Of a DNA stretch of 22,212 nucleotides, positions 6,761 to 14,876 are shown piece after piece; position 1 is the stretch's first letter; every line of letters begins with the position of its first letter. The notes beneath the pieces were generated by a model, which saw only the letters and a program-made list of their open reading frames with translations, had not been told where the DNA came from and did no database searches. Position numbers and translations under genes: made by a program. Source of the DNA: Megasphaera sp. UBA5897. Lineage in GTDB: Bacteria; Bacillota; Negativicutes; Veillonellales; Megasphaeraceae. The stretch lies in NCBI GenBank assembly GCA_002431345.1, contig DJEN01000064.1, forward strand, positions 1,509-23,720, read 5' to 3'.

Positions 6761-7516
6761 CTATAAACAAATTTTTATATCATCAATCGCCGCCATCGCA
6801 GTCTGCTGCCATTTCAGCGGCGTAACGGCAATGTGGCCTTGCCGAACAGCTGCCACATCGCTGTTGTCCGGCGCACCATCCATATCAATATCACCGACAA
6901 TATGATAGCAAATACTGCCGTCTTTGTCTTGCCGCGGTTCAATGACATTGTGATAAATCTGAACTGTCTGCGGCACTACACGAATATTGCCCAGCGAAAT
7001 TTCTCCTTCCGGCGGTACGTTGACATTGAGTATGCCAGGGAATTTTCCCTTGATGATTACTTTTTCTATCAACTGCTGTATCAGCCGCGCAGTCTGGGCG
7101 CAGCGTTCTGCATCCATGGGATACATCGACGCAGCGATAGCCGGTATTTGGTAATACGGTCCTTCCATCGCGGCAGAAACGGTACCGGAGTATAAAACGT
7201 CACTGCCCAGATTATAGCCGTTGTTGATGCCGGAAATAAGCAGCTGCGGCCGATCGCCGCGCAAAAAATATTCCATGGCCATTTTAACACAGTCCACAGG
7301 CGTGCCGGATATGGCGATTTCACGAATCTGTGTATCGTCCTGTGCTATTTCCCGGCAATATAACGGCTTATTAATCGACATGGAATGAGATGCAGCACTG
7401 CGCTGTCCATTGGGGGCTGCAATTGTCAGCCGATGACCGCAGGCAGCCAGTTCACGTTTGAGTATCTGCAGTCCCTGTGCCCGTACACCGTCATCATTGG
7501 TTAGTAAAATATGCAT
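6761..7516 (-). CDS. surE: 5'/3'-nucleotidase SurE
   Basis: A 251-residue SurE, the usual family length. The N-terminal MHILLTNDDG supplies metal ligands D8 and D9; S40 (in GQRSAASHS) and N98 (in SGINNG) complete the metal site, and NLGSDVLYSGTVSAAMEG is a signature stretch. SurE is a divalent-metal phosphatase that removes phosphate from nucleoside 5'- and 3'-monophosphates. It starts immediately after the stop codon of the preceding glycosyltransferase gene, with AAGGAG inside that gene's end, and is the last gene of its operon. Being with guaB, it could help balance purine nucleotides. Confidence 0.95.
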   Translation of the reverse strand: MHILLTNDDGVRAQGLQILKRELAACGHRLTIAAPNGQRSAASHSMSINKPLYCREIAQDDTQIREIAISGTPVDCVKMAMEYFLRGDRPQLLISGINNGYNLGSDVLYSGTVSAAMEGPYYQIPAIAASMYPMDAERCAQTARLIQQLIEKVIIKGKFPGILNVNVPPEGEISLGNIRVVPQTVQIYHNVIEPRQDKDGSICYHIVGDIDMDGAPDNSDVAAVRQGHIAVTPLKWQQTAMAAIDDIKICL

Positions 7517-8767
7517 CTATTTTTTATTCTCCTTACGAAGCAAAGCCGCATTGTCATAAGAAACTGCCCGCGTATGCACGGTATGGCTCCATTTCATTTT
7601 ATGACGGTCTTTAAATCCCAAAAAATTGACAGGAATCCAACTGTACATAAACAAAGGATAGACAATCAGATACGCCCAGGATTTAAGGGGGACCTTGATT
7701 TGCAGCAAAACAATAATCGGAATCAGGTACTGTCCGACACCGATAACGGTCCACATTTGTACCGGTACAATCTGATATAAAATATTCGTGTATAACGGAA
7801 TATACGAATTGATATACGCCATGACAGCATAAAGTGTGGACATCATCATAAAAAACGGCTGTGACAGCGTAATAATCCCGTCGAGCATACGGATGTTTCC
7901 TGTTTTGATGCCGCGGGCAAACAATTTGGGAATAAATCGTTCACCACAGTCACACTGCCCTTGGGCCCAGCGTTTTCGCTGACGGCATGACTGCATGAAT
8001 CCCAGTGCCTTTTCATCATAAATAATCGCATCATGAGCCCAGCAGGTGCGCACGCCTTCCAATAAGACTTTCATGGAAAACTCCATATCTTCTGTCAAGC
8101 AGTCACAGCCCCAGCCGTATTTGCGGACAATCTCCGTGGCAATGCACATGCCCGTACCGCCCAAAGCCGTCGATAAGCCAATATTGTATTTAGCCAAATG
8201 CCACATATGGTTAATCAGCCAAAACGCAATGGCAAAAGTGCCAGCAATCCAAGTATCCGTCGGATTTTTGGCATCCATGTAGCCTTGAATCACCTTTTCG
8301 CCTTTGCAAAGATGATTATTCATTTCACGCAAAAATTCAGGATGCACCAAATTATCGGCATCGAAAACGACAAAAGCATCGTATTGTTTTTCCTGTGCCA
8401 GCATCTGCGAAAACATCCAATCCAGCGCATAGCCTTTACCAACTTCTTTCGTATTGGTCCGCACTTTGACAATCGCACCGTGCTGCCGGCAGATTTCAGC
8501 CGTATGGTCAGTACAGTTGTCGGCTACGACATACACATCATACATATCCTTGGGATAGTGCAGTTCTTTGAGATTATCAATCAGCTGTCCGACGACTGCT
8601 TCTTCATTATGCGCGCATATGACAGCTGCAAAGGTGTTTTTAGGCGCAGCGGTTATTTTTTCTCTTCGCTTAATAAGGCCAAACATAGCCAAGATGAAGT
8701 AATACAATGTATAAAAAACAATGATTACTTGAACGGGTATCATGATGATATCCAATACATGTTCCAT
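7517..8767 (-). CDS. Membrane glycosyltransferase family 2
   Basis: A 416-residue protein with an N-terminal membrane span (about 8-32), a cytosolic GT-A domain (about 45-280) and two to three spans at the C-terminus (about 300-400). The catalytic motifs of processive GT2 enzymes are present: DAD (136-138), TED (225-227) and QRKRW (263-267, QxxRW). This is the pattern of PgaC/NodC/BcsA-like synthases, which polymerise or transfer sugars from nucleotide sugars at the membrane. The product cannot be told from sequence. It lies 20 nt after pssA and directly abuts surE. Its neighbours make phosphatidylethanolamine and a WecG-type glycosyltransferase, which points to envelope glycan or glycolipid synthesis. 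Confidence 0.88.
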   Translation of the reverse strand: MEHVLDIIMIPVQVIIVFYTLYYFILAMFGLIKRREKITAAPKNTFAAVICAHNEEAVVGQLIDNLKELHYPKDMYDVYVVADNCTDHTAEICRQHGAIVKVRTNTKEVGKGYALDWMFSQMLAQEKQYDAFVVFDADNLVHPEFLREMNNHLCKGEKVIQGYMDAKNPTDTWIAGTFAIAFWLINHMWHLAKYNIGLSTALGGTGMCIATEIVRKYGWGCDCLTEDMEFSMKVLLEGVRTCWAHDAIIYDEKALGFMQSCRQRKRWAQGQCDCGERFIPKLFARGIKTGNIRMLDGIITLSQPFFMMMSTLYAVMAYINSYIPLYTNILYQIVPVQMWTVIGVGQYLIPIIVLLQIKVPLKSWAYLIVYPLFMYSWIPVNFLGFKDRHKMKWSHTVHTRAVSYDNAALLRKENKK

Positions 8768-8787
8768 ACATGAATCTCCCTATATGT

Positions 8788-9474
8788 CTAGTGAGCAGCG
8801 TTCATTGCCGTATTGACCAAGCCAAATACGATGTACAGCAGGAAAGGCATCGTAATAATCAAATGCCAATCGATAAAATACAGTACCAAAAGCCCAAACA
8901 CAACAGCAACTGCTAATGCTGCTTTATGGAGAACATCCGGGCTGGCTCCTTTAAAATCAGGATTATGAACTTTGCTGACCAAGTGATACCCTAAAGCAAT
9001 AACGATAATACCGATAAGCCATGCCGGCAGCAGCGCATGCGTACCTGCAATTTCACTGGCAATGACATACGTAGCAATCAGACAGCCGCCGTTTGGAATC
9101 GGCATGCCCTGAAAATAACCATGAATCACCGTCGTATTTAAGTTGAAACGGGCCAAGCGGACACCGCCGAGCGCTGCGTAAACAACAGCCGGAACGGCAC
9201 CAATCCAGCCCAAATCTTGCAAAACATATGTGTAAATCAAAAAGGCTGAAGCCGCGCCAAAGGATACGACATCTGACAAAGAATCCAGTTCTTTGCCAAA
9301 TTCGCCGGCAACCCCCAATGCACGGGCTGTACGACCATCACAAGCATCACAAGCCATAGCCAGCAAAATGCAGATACCGGCCCAGGCAAACATGCCGTGA
9401 AGCGTCATAATCATGCTCAATACGCCAAAGCCCAAATTGCCTGCCGTAAATAAGCAGGGTATTATATTTTTCAT
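8788..9474 (-). CDS. pssA: CDP-diacylglycerol-serine O-phosphatidyltransferase
   Basis: A 228-residue integral membrane enzyme of the CDP-alcohol phosphatidyltransferase family. The complete catalytic signature is visible: D43-x2-D46-G-x2-A-R-x8-G60-x3-D64-x3-D68. Length and the N-terminal IPCLFTAGNLGFGVLS are typical of the PssA type II group. It joins CDP-diacylglycerol and serine to give phosphatidylserine, which the product of the overlapping psd gene decarboxylates to phosphatidylethanolamine. Its start overlaps the psd stop by 4 nt (ATGA). Confidence 0.93.
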   Translation of the reverse strand: MKNIIPCLFTAGNLGFGVLSMIMTLHGMFAWAGICILLAMACDACDGRTARALGVAGEFGKELDSLSDVVSFGAASAFLIYTYVLQDLGWIGAVPAVVYAALGGVRLARFNLNTTVIHGYFQGMPIPNGGCLIATYVIASEIAGTHALLPAWLIGIIVIALGYHLVSKVHNPDFKGASPDVLHKAALAVAVVFGLLVLYFIDWHLIITMPFLLYIVFGLVNTAMNAAH

Positions 9475-10109
9475 TTGACAATCCTCCCAATGATAGTTTC
9501 GCCGCCCCGTACATATTGTCCTTTTTCGACGGTAATTTCTACATCATCATGGACATATACTTCTGCACAAGAACCAAATTTGATCATGCCATAGAGCTGC
9601 CCATGGGAAAGGGTATCCCCCAACGTGACCCAGGACACAATACGCCGCGCCAGAATGCCGGCAATGACCGTAACCAAAATATGCGTTTTATCATTTTCAA
9701 TTCCTATGGAATAGCGTTCATTTTCATACCCTACACCATCTTTATATGCCGGGCGGAAACGGCCGCACGTATACTGTTGAAAATTAATCGTGCCTGCCAG
9801 CGGTGCCCGATTGACATGCACGTCAAATACAGATAAAAAGATAACTATTTTTCTGCATCTGCCGTTCATATATGTATCTTCATCTACGTCTTCAATAGCC
9901 ATGACTTTACCGTCGGCCGGAGAGACCAGCACAGTATCATCCTGAGGAATAGTTCGACGAGGATTTCTAAAAAAGTAAGCAAAATACAATGCCAGCAGTG
10001 CCGGGATTACCGCTGCATAGGCATTGACAAAGTATCCCAGCGCAGCAGCAGCCAGTGCCGGTACGGCAATAAATATATAGCCATCTTCGATTATAAAGGG
10101 TTTATTCAA
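9471..10109 (-). CDS. psd: Phosphatidylserine decarboxylase, short (archaeal-type) proenzyme
   Basis: A 212-residue PSD-A type proenzyme, shorter than the roughly 300-residue form of Escherichia coli. Two hydrophobic segments lie at about 10-46, followed by the beta-rich domain. The self-cleavage site is G179-S180 in IKFGSCAEV, where the serine becomes the pyruvoyl cofactor; the usual LGST is here FGSC. D67 in SPADGKV and H98 in DVHVNRAP match the residues needed for processing. It makes phosphatidylethanolamine from the PssA product. It lies 14 nt after the WecG-type gene and overlaps pssA. Confidence 0.93.
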   Translation of the reverse strand: MNKPFIIEDGYIFIAVPALAAAALGYFVNAYAAVIPALLALYFAYFFRNPRRTIPQDDTVLVSPADGKVMAIEDVDEDTYMNGRCRKIVIFLSVFDVHVNRAPLAGTINFQQYTCGRFRPAYKDGVGYENERYSIGIENDKTHILVTVIAGILARRIVSWVTLGDTLSHGQLYGMIKFGSCAEVYVHDDVEITVEKGQYVRGGETIIGRIVK

Positions 10110-10123
10110 GACCTCACCTCAAA

Positions 10124-10858
10124 TCACTTGACACCTTTTCCCCATTTGACGGCTGCGACAAACTGAGGCAGAGCCAGCATCCGTTTAAAGCGGGTCGGTT
10201 CTTTTAACAAACGATACAGCCATTCCAGCCGATGTTCCTGCATCCATTTCGGTGCCCGGCAAGCTTTGCCGGACAGCACGTCCAGCGTACCGCCTACGCC
10301 CATGCAGACACACGGTCCCAATTCATAGAGATGGTCATGTATCCATTTTTCCTGTTTTGGCACGCCTAAGGCTACCAATAAAATCTGCGTACCGCCGGAG
10401 CGGATTTCTTCAATAATCTTACCTTCCTCTTCCGGTGTAAAAAAGCCTGAATGCGTACCTGTCACATTCAACTTTCCTACCTGCTGCTGGATATTTTCGG
10501 CAGCTTTTTGAGCTACGCCTTCTGCGCCGCCAAAGAAATAAACAGCCGTTTGGCGTGCCGCCGCTTCACGAAGCAGACTGCACGCCAAATCAACACCTGT
10601 TACACGCTGTTTAAATCGTTTTCCCTGCTGTTCTGCAGCCCACAGCACGCCGGCACCGTCCGGTACGACTAAATCGGCATGCTGCAGAATGCCTGCCAGC
10701 TCTTTATCAGATTGGGAACGCATTACCATTTCAGCATTGGCTGTCGCAATGGATGCCGCCCGTCCTTCATCAATGCATTTGAAAGCGACGGCAACGGCTT
10801 CTTCCATCGTGACATTCCAAATCGGGATGGATAAGATATCTATTGTATTAGTCACCAT
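10124..10858 (-). CDS. WecG/TagA/CpsF family glycosyltransferase (GT26)
   Basis: A 244-residue enzyme of family GT26. Typical elements in order are SIATANAEMV (36-45), DLVVPDGAGVLWA with the likely catalytic base D67, YFFGGAEGVA (107-116), LLVALGVPKQEKWI (160-173) and the C-terminal membrane-binding stretch PKWMQEHRLEWLYRLLKEPTRFKRM. Members add N-acetylmannosamine or a related sugar to a lipid-linked (undecaprenyl-diphosphate) GlcNAc acceptor, the step that commits to teichoic acid or enterobacterial-type glycan linkage. Which sugar is used here is unknown. It lies 16 nt after guaB and 14 nt before psd. The ATG at 10858 has CGGAGG close upstream. Confidence 0.9.
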   Translation of the reverse strand: MVTNTIDILSIPIWNVTMEEAVAVAFKCIDEGRAASIATANAEMVMRSQSDKELAGILQHADLVVPDGAGVLWAAEQQGKRFKQRVTGVDLACSLLREAAARQTAVYFFGGAEGVAQKAAENIQQQVGKLNVTGTHSGFFTPEEEGKIIEEIRSGGTQILLVALGVPKQEKWIHDHLYELGPCVCMGVGGTLDVLSGKACRAPKWMQEHRLEWLYRLLKEPTRFKRMLALPQFVAAVKWGKGVK

Positions 10859-10874
10859 TATCCTCCGCGTATGA

Positions 10875-12332
10875 TTAGTTTACGCTGTAGTTCGGAGCTT
10901 CCTTCGTGATGTTGACATCATGCGGATGGCTTTCACGAAGACCTGCTGTCGTAATTTGAATGAACCGCGTATTTTCAATCATTTCTTTAATATTGTGGCA
11001 GCCGCAGTAACCCATGGATGCACGCAAGCCGCCGACCATCTGGAAAATCGTATCAGCTGCCGGGCCTTTGTACGGTACACGGCCTTCGATACCTTCCGGA
11101 ACCAGTTTCTTAGCATCTTCCTGGAAATAACGGTCTTTACTGCCCTGTTCCATAGCAGCCAAAGAACCCATACCGCGGTATTCTTTGTAGCTTCTGCCCT
11201 GATAAATAACCGTCTGTCCCGGGCTTTCTTCCGTACCTGCCAACAAGTTGCCCATCATGACTACGTTGCCGCCGGCTGCAATAGCTTTGGCCATATCGCC
11301 GGAATATTTGATGCCGCCGTCAGCAATGATAGGAATGCCGTACCGCTGTGCCACTTTGGCGCATTCGTATACAGCTGTAATCTGCGGTACGCCAATGCCG
11401 GCAATGATACGGGTCGTGCAGATAGAGCCAGGTCCAATACCAACTTTGACAGCATCTACGCCGCATTCAATTAAAGCTTCCGTTGCTTCGCCCGTTGCGA
11501 CGTTGCCGGCAATAACCGGCAGATGCGGATATGCTTTTTTGATTTCTTTCAAGGTGTTCAATACGCCCTGGGAATGACCATGTGCCGTATCAATAACGAC
11601 AACATCGACTTTCGCTGCTACAAGAGCATCCAAACGATCTGTCATGTTGTGTGTAACGCCGACAGCAGCAGCTACGAGCAGGCGGCCGTTGGAATCTTTA
11701 GCAGAATTTGGATATTTAGTAGCTTTTTCAATATCCTTAATTGTAATAAGGCCCTTCAAATTGCCTTCGTTGTCTACGAGGGGCAGTTTTTCAATGCGAT
11801 GCTGGCGCAAAATGGCTTTTGCGTCTGCTAATGAGGTGCCTACAGGCGCCGTAACCAAATTTTCTTTTGTCATGATATCGCCGATACGACGGCTCATATC
11901 TTCTTCAAAACGCATATCACGGTTAGTAATAATGCCTACGAGTTTTCCATCTACGACAATAGGCACGCCGGAAATACGGTATTTGCCCATTAATTCGTTG
12001 GCATCTGCCAGCAAGTTGTCCGGATGCAGGAAAATTGGATCGATAATAATACCATGTTCAGAGCGCTTTACCTTGTCTACTTCACGAGCCTGTGCCGCAA
12101 TAGACATATTCTTATGAATGACGCCAATGCCGCCTTCACGGGCAATTGCAATGGCCATCGGAGCTTCCGTAACGGTATCCATGCCGGAGCTCATAATAGG
12201 AATATTCAGTTTGATATCTTTCGTCAGATTGGTTGATACATCTACGTCTACAGGCAAAACGTCAGATTTTGCCGGTACCAGCAATACGTCATCAAATGTT
12301 AAACCTCTCATACCAAATTTATCAGATCTCAT
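10875..12332 (-). CDS. guaB: Inosine-5'-monophosphate dehydrogenase
   Basis: A 485-residue IMPDH, the normal length. The ATG at 12332 is preferred over a longer form from 12392 because AGAGGTG precedes it and MRSDKFGMRGLTFDDVLLVPAKS matches the family start; the longer form would also begin upstream of the predicted transcription start. A TIM barrel is split by two CBS domains (about 95-205). The catalytic cysteine is C305 in GPGSICTTR, and the flap reads YKEYRGMGS. It oxidises IMP to XMP with NAD+, the first committed step to GMP. It appears to be the first gene of a six-gene operon ending with surE. Confidence 0.97.
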   Translation of the reverse strand: MRSDKFGMRGLTFDDVLLVPAKSDVLPVDVDVSTNLTKDIKLNIPIMSSGMDTVTEAPMAIAIAREGGIGVIHKNMSIAAQAREVDKVKRSEHGIIIDPIFLHPDNLLADANELMGKYRISGVPIVVDGKLVGIITNRDMRFEEDMSRRIGDIMTKENLVTAPVGTSLADAKAILRQHRIEKLPLVDNEGNLKGLITIKDIEKATKYPNSAKDSNGRLLVAAAVGVTHNMTDRLDALVAAKVDVVVIDTAHGHSQGVLNTLKEIKKAYPHLPVIAGNVATGEATEALIECGVDAVKVGIGPGSICTTRIIAGIGVPQITAVYECAKVAQRYGIPIIADGGIKYSGDMAKAIAAGGNVVMMGNLLAGTEESPGQTVIYQGRSYKEYRGMGSLAAMEQGSKDRYFQEDAKKLVPEGIEGRVPYKGPAADTIFQMVGGLRASMGYCGCHNIKEMIENTRFIQITTAGLRESHPHDVNITKEAPNYSVN

Positions 12333-12394
12333 ATTTGCACCTCTGTTTATAAAATATAAGAAATAGGGAAAGAGCCCTAAATAGCTTACCAACT

Positions 12395-12423
12395 ATTATA
12401 ACGGATATATCGCAATCTGTACA
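12395..12423 (-). promoter_or_regulatory. Putative guaB operon promoter
   Basis: A minus-strand TATAAT (12400-12395) with a weak -35 TGTACA (12423-12418) at 17 bp. The resulting leader is about 55 nt, too short for a purine riboswitch, but holds a small AGGG-CTCTTT-CCCT hairpin of unknown role. No terminator is seen between recG and guaB, so some read-through from recG is possible. Confidence 0.5.
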
Positions 12424-12455
12424 TATTTTCAGCCGCACTTTTCTAAGATTTTCTG

Positions 12456-14495
12456 TCAATTATTCCATAAACCTTGAAAATTTTCTCCAAACCGCTGCTG
12501 CAGCACATTGGCAATTTGTGTTTCATCTACCATCGTGTTTAAATATTGTGCTGCACGGTCTCGAGCCGCAACCAGCAAATCAATATCCTGTACAATGTCT
12601 GCCGCTTTTAAATCCGGCAGCCCATGCTGGGCGCAGCCAAACAACCTGCCGGCGCCGCGAAGCAGCAAATCTTTTTCTGACAATACAAAACCGTCGTGGA
12701 TTTGTTCCATCCACTGCAGACGCTGCCGCGTCTCTTCACTGCCGCCTTTGGCCAGCAAAATACAATACGCCTGCTGACTGCCGCGGCCTACGCGTCCCCG
12801 CAGCTGGTGCAGCTGGGCCAGGCCGAACCGTTCGGCGCCGTCAATGAGCATGAGCGTCGCATTGGGCACATTGACGCCGACTTCAATGACGCTGGTCGCT
12901 ACGAGAAGATCGATTTCACCGTTTTGGAACGCTTCCATCACCTTTTCTTTCTCTTTGCCTGCCATCTTGCCGTGTACAAGGCCGCAGCGCCGCTTTTTGA
13001 ACACGCTAAGCCGCAGTTTATCATACAACGCTGTCGCAGCCTGCAAATCTACAGTTTCCGATTCTTCTACCAATGGGCAGACAACATAGCATTGCTGGCC
13101 TGCTTTCATCAGTTTTTCCATAAACACGTAAATCCGCTGCCGCATTGCCTCGCCTACGGCATAAGTTTTGACAATTTTGCGTCCCGGCGGCATGTCCCGA
13201 ATCGACGACACATCCAAATCGCCGTACACAGAAAGAGCCAGCGTCCGCGGGATTGGCGTCGCTGTCATAAACAGCGTATGCGGCGCCTTTCCTTTGTGCT
13301 GCAGAGCAGCGCGCTGTTTGACGCCAAAACGGTGCTGTTCGTCCGTAATCACCAGTCCCAGTTCCTGAAATACCACATCGTCCTGAATCAGGGCATGTGT
13401 CCCAATGAGGATTTGAATGGCACCGTTTTTCAATTCATCCAGCAGTATCCCCCGTTCTTTGACACTGGTCCTGCCGGTCAGCAGGGCAATACGGACGGGC
13501 ATATCACGAAATAAACGGCCAAATTCTTCATAATGCTGCACTGCCAAAATTTCCGTTGGTGCCATCAAGGCACCTTGATAGCCATTTTCGACTATCTTAG
13601 CCAAGGCCATCGCAGCTACAACTGTTTTCCCCGAACCGACATCTCCTTGTACGAGCCGCTGCATGGGCACTTCGCTTTCCATGTCATTTTGTATATCCAA
13701 AAAAGCCTGTACCTGGCCTTTCGTCAGTGTAAAGGGAAGATGAGAAACAAACTGCTTCAGCAGTTTTCCATTGGGCCCGCATTTGATGCCCTGCCGTTTT
13801 CCTTCTCTGCGGCGGCGCAGCAACAGTCCCAGCTGCATGTCAAACAGTTCTTCAAAAGCCAGCTGTTTTCTCGCCTGTTGCTGGCAAGTTCTCGACGGGG
13901 GAAAATGCATCCAGGCATAGGCCTGCTCGGTCTGCAGCCGTGAACGGCAGGCTTTTCGTCCGCCGCCCCAGCCGGGCAGAAGCGAAGGATTAGCCGCTGC
14001 CGCCTGCAGGGCCGCCTGTACTGCTTTGCGCAGGTCCTTCTGCCGCAGGCCGTCCGTCAGGCCATAAATAGGCACCAGTCCTTTTCCTTCGGCAGCGCCT
14101 TCTTCTGTTTCCGGGGCATTCATCTGCCGCCGGCCATAAGCCCATTCCATCTTGCCGAATGCCGTAACAGTCATGCCCTGCTGAAACATTTTTTTCTTAA
14201 ACGGCTGATTAAACCATGTCATTTCTACGGCACCGCTGTCATCGGTCACGAGTACTTTCAGCAGCGTCATACCGCGGCGCGGCCGTATTTCCTGCACGCT
14301 GCGCACAGTACCGCAAACCAAAACCGGCACCGGCGACGGCAGCGTAACGTCGGCAATTCGCTGTATATGGCTGCGGTCTTCATATTCTTTTGGGAAATAC
14401 TGCAGCAAATCGGTAATCGTATGAATCCCTAAACGAGCAAACAACGCTTCTTTGCGCGCGCCGATGCCCTTTAATTGACGAATTGAACAATCCAT
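12456..14495 (-). CDS. recG: ATP-dependent DNA helicase RecG
   Basis: A 679-residue RecG, the standard length. The N-terminal region (about 1-150) includes the OB-fold wedge domain that binds branched DNA. The helicase core has Walker A GDVGSGKT (284-291), DEQH (385-388), TATPIPRTLA and the C-terminal QLHQLRGRVGRG motif. RecG remodels stalled replication forks and Holliday junctions. The start is ATG at 14495 with AAGGAGT upstream. It is divergent from rpmB. Confidence 0.97.
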   Translation of the reverse strand: MDCSIRQLKGIGARKEALFARLGIHTITDLLQYFPKEYEDRSHIQRIADVTLPSPVPVLVCGTVRSVQEIRPRRGMTLLKVLVTDDSGAVEMTWFNQPFKKKMFQQGMTVTAFGKMEWAYGRRQMNAPETEEGAAEGKGLVPIYGLTDGLRQKDLRKAVQAALQAAAANPSLLPGWGGGRKACRSRLQTEQAYAWMHFPPSRTCQQQARKQLAFEELFDMQLGLLLRRRREGKRQGIKCGPNGKLLKQFVSHLPFTLTKGQVQAFLDIQNDMESEVPMQRLVQGDVGSGKTVVAAMALAKIVENGYQGALMAPTEILAVQHYEEFGRLFRDMPVRIALLTGRTSVKERGILLDELKNGAIQILIGTHALIQDDVVFQELGLVITDEQHRFGVKQRAALQHKGKAPHTLFMTATPIPRTLALSVYGDLDVSSIRDMPPGRKIVKTYAVGEAMRQRIYVFMEKLMKAGQQCYVVCPLVEESETVDLQAATALYDKLRLSVFKKRRCGLVHGKMAGKEKEKVMEAFQNGEIDLLVATSVIEVGVNVPNATLMLIDGAERFGLAQLHQLRGRVGRGSQQAYCILLAKGGSEETRQRLQWMEQIHDGFVLSEKDLLLRGAGRLFGCAQHGLPDLKAADIVQDIDLLVAARDRAAQYLNTMVDETQIANVLQQRFGENFQGLWNN

Positions 14496-14563
14496 AAAAA
14501 AACTCCTTGTATTTTTCTCTTTTTTATTGTATCATATTTTGTAGACTTTTTTATAAATATAAC

Positions 14564-14592
14564 TTGATTTACCCTATCTTTTATGATAAGAT
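14564..14592 (+). promoter_or_regulatory. Promoter of rpmB
   Basis: TTGATT (14564-14569), 17 bp spacer and TAAGAT (14587-14592), about 35 nt before a strong GGGAGGTG ribosome binding site (14619-14626) and the rpmB ATG at 14633. No Zur-type palindrome is present. Confidence 0.6.
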
Positions 14593-14632
14593 TTGTATGT
14601 TGTACTGTAGATGGTGCAGGGAGGTGTAACCA

Positions 14633-14824
14633 ATGGCAAACTATTGCGAAATTTGCGGTAAGGGAACAATGAGCGGCATGAATGTCAGCCATTCCCATTT
14701 AAAAACGAAAAAAACCTGGAAACCGAATATCCAGAGAGTACGCGCTATCGTAGACGGCGAAGTAAAACGTGTTAACGTATGCACTCGCTGCCTTCGTTCT
14801 GGCAAAGTACAGCGTGATGTTTAA
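14633..14824 (+). CDS. rpmB: 50S ribosomal protein L28, zinc-ribbon form
   Basis: A 63-residue L28, recognised from HLKTKKTWKPNIQRVRA and VCTRCLRSGKV. Two CxxC pairs (C5, C8 and C50, C53) make this the C+ version that binds zinc. It is part of the large ribosomal subunit. The gene stands alone between a divergent recG and a bidirectional terminator. In several bacteria Zur represses a cysteine-free L28 paralogue; no such paralogue is in this window. Confidence 0.96.
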   Translation: MANYCEICGKGTMSGMNVSHSHLKTKKTWKPNIQRVRAIVDGEVKRVNVCTRCLRSGKVQRDV

Positions 14825-14832
14825 TCCTATAT

Positions 14833-14868
14833 AAAAAAAGATGATTCTTTACCGAATCATCTTTTTTT
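14833..14868. terminator. Bidirectional intrinsic terminator
   Basis: A perfect 15 bp stem (14833-14847 with 14854-14868) of the form AAAAAAAGATGATTC with a 6-base loop. T-runs on both strands let it end rpmB and the convergent flavoprotein gene, whose stop lies 8 nt away. Confidence 0.93.
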
Positions 14869-14876
14869 ATTTGCCT

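Noticed and set aside
12696..13514. 272-codon + strand open frame inside recG
   Set aside because: recG is full length with all helicase motifs on the minus strand; the + frame is a by-product.
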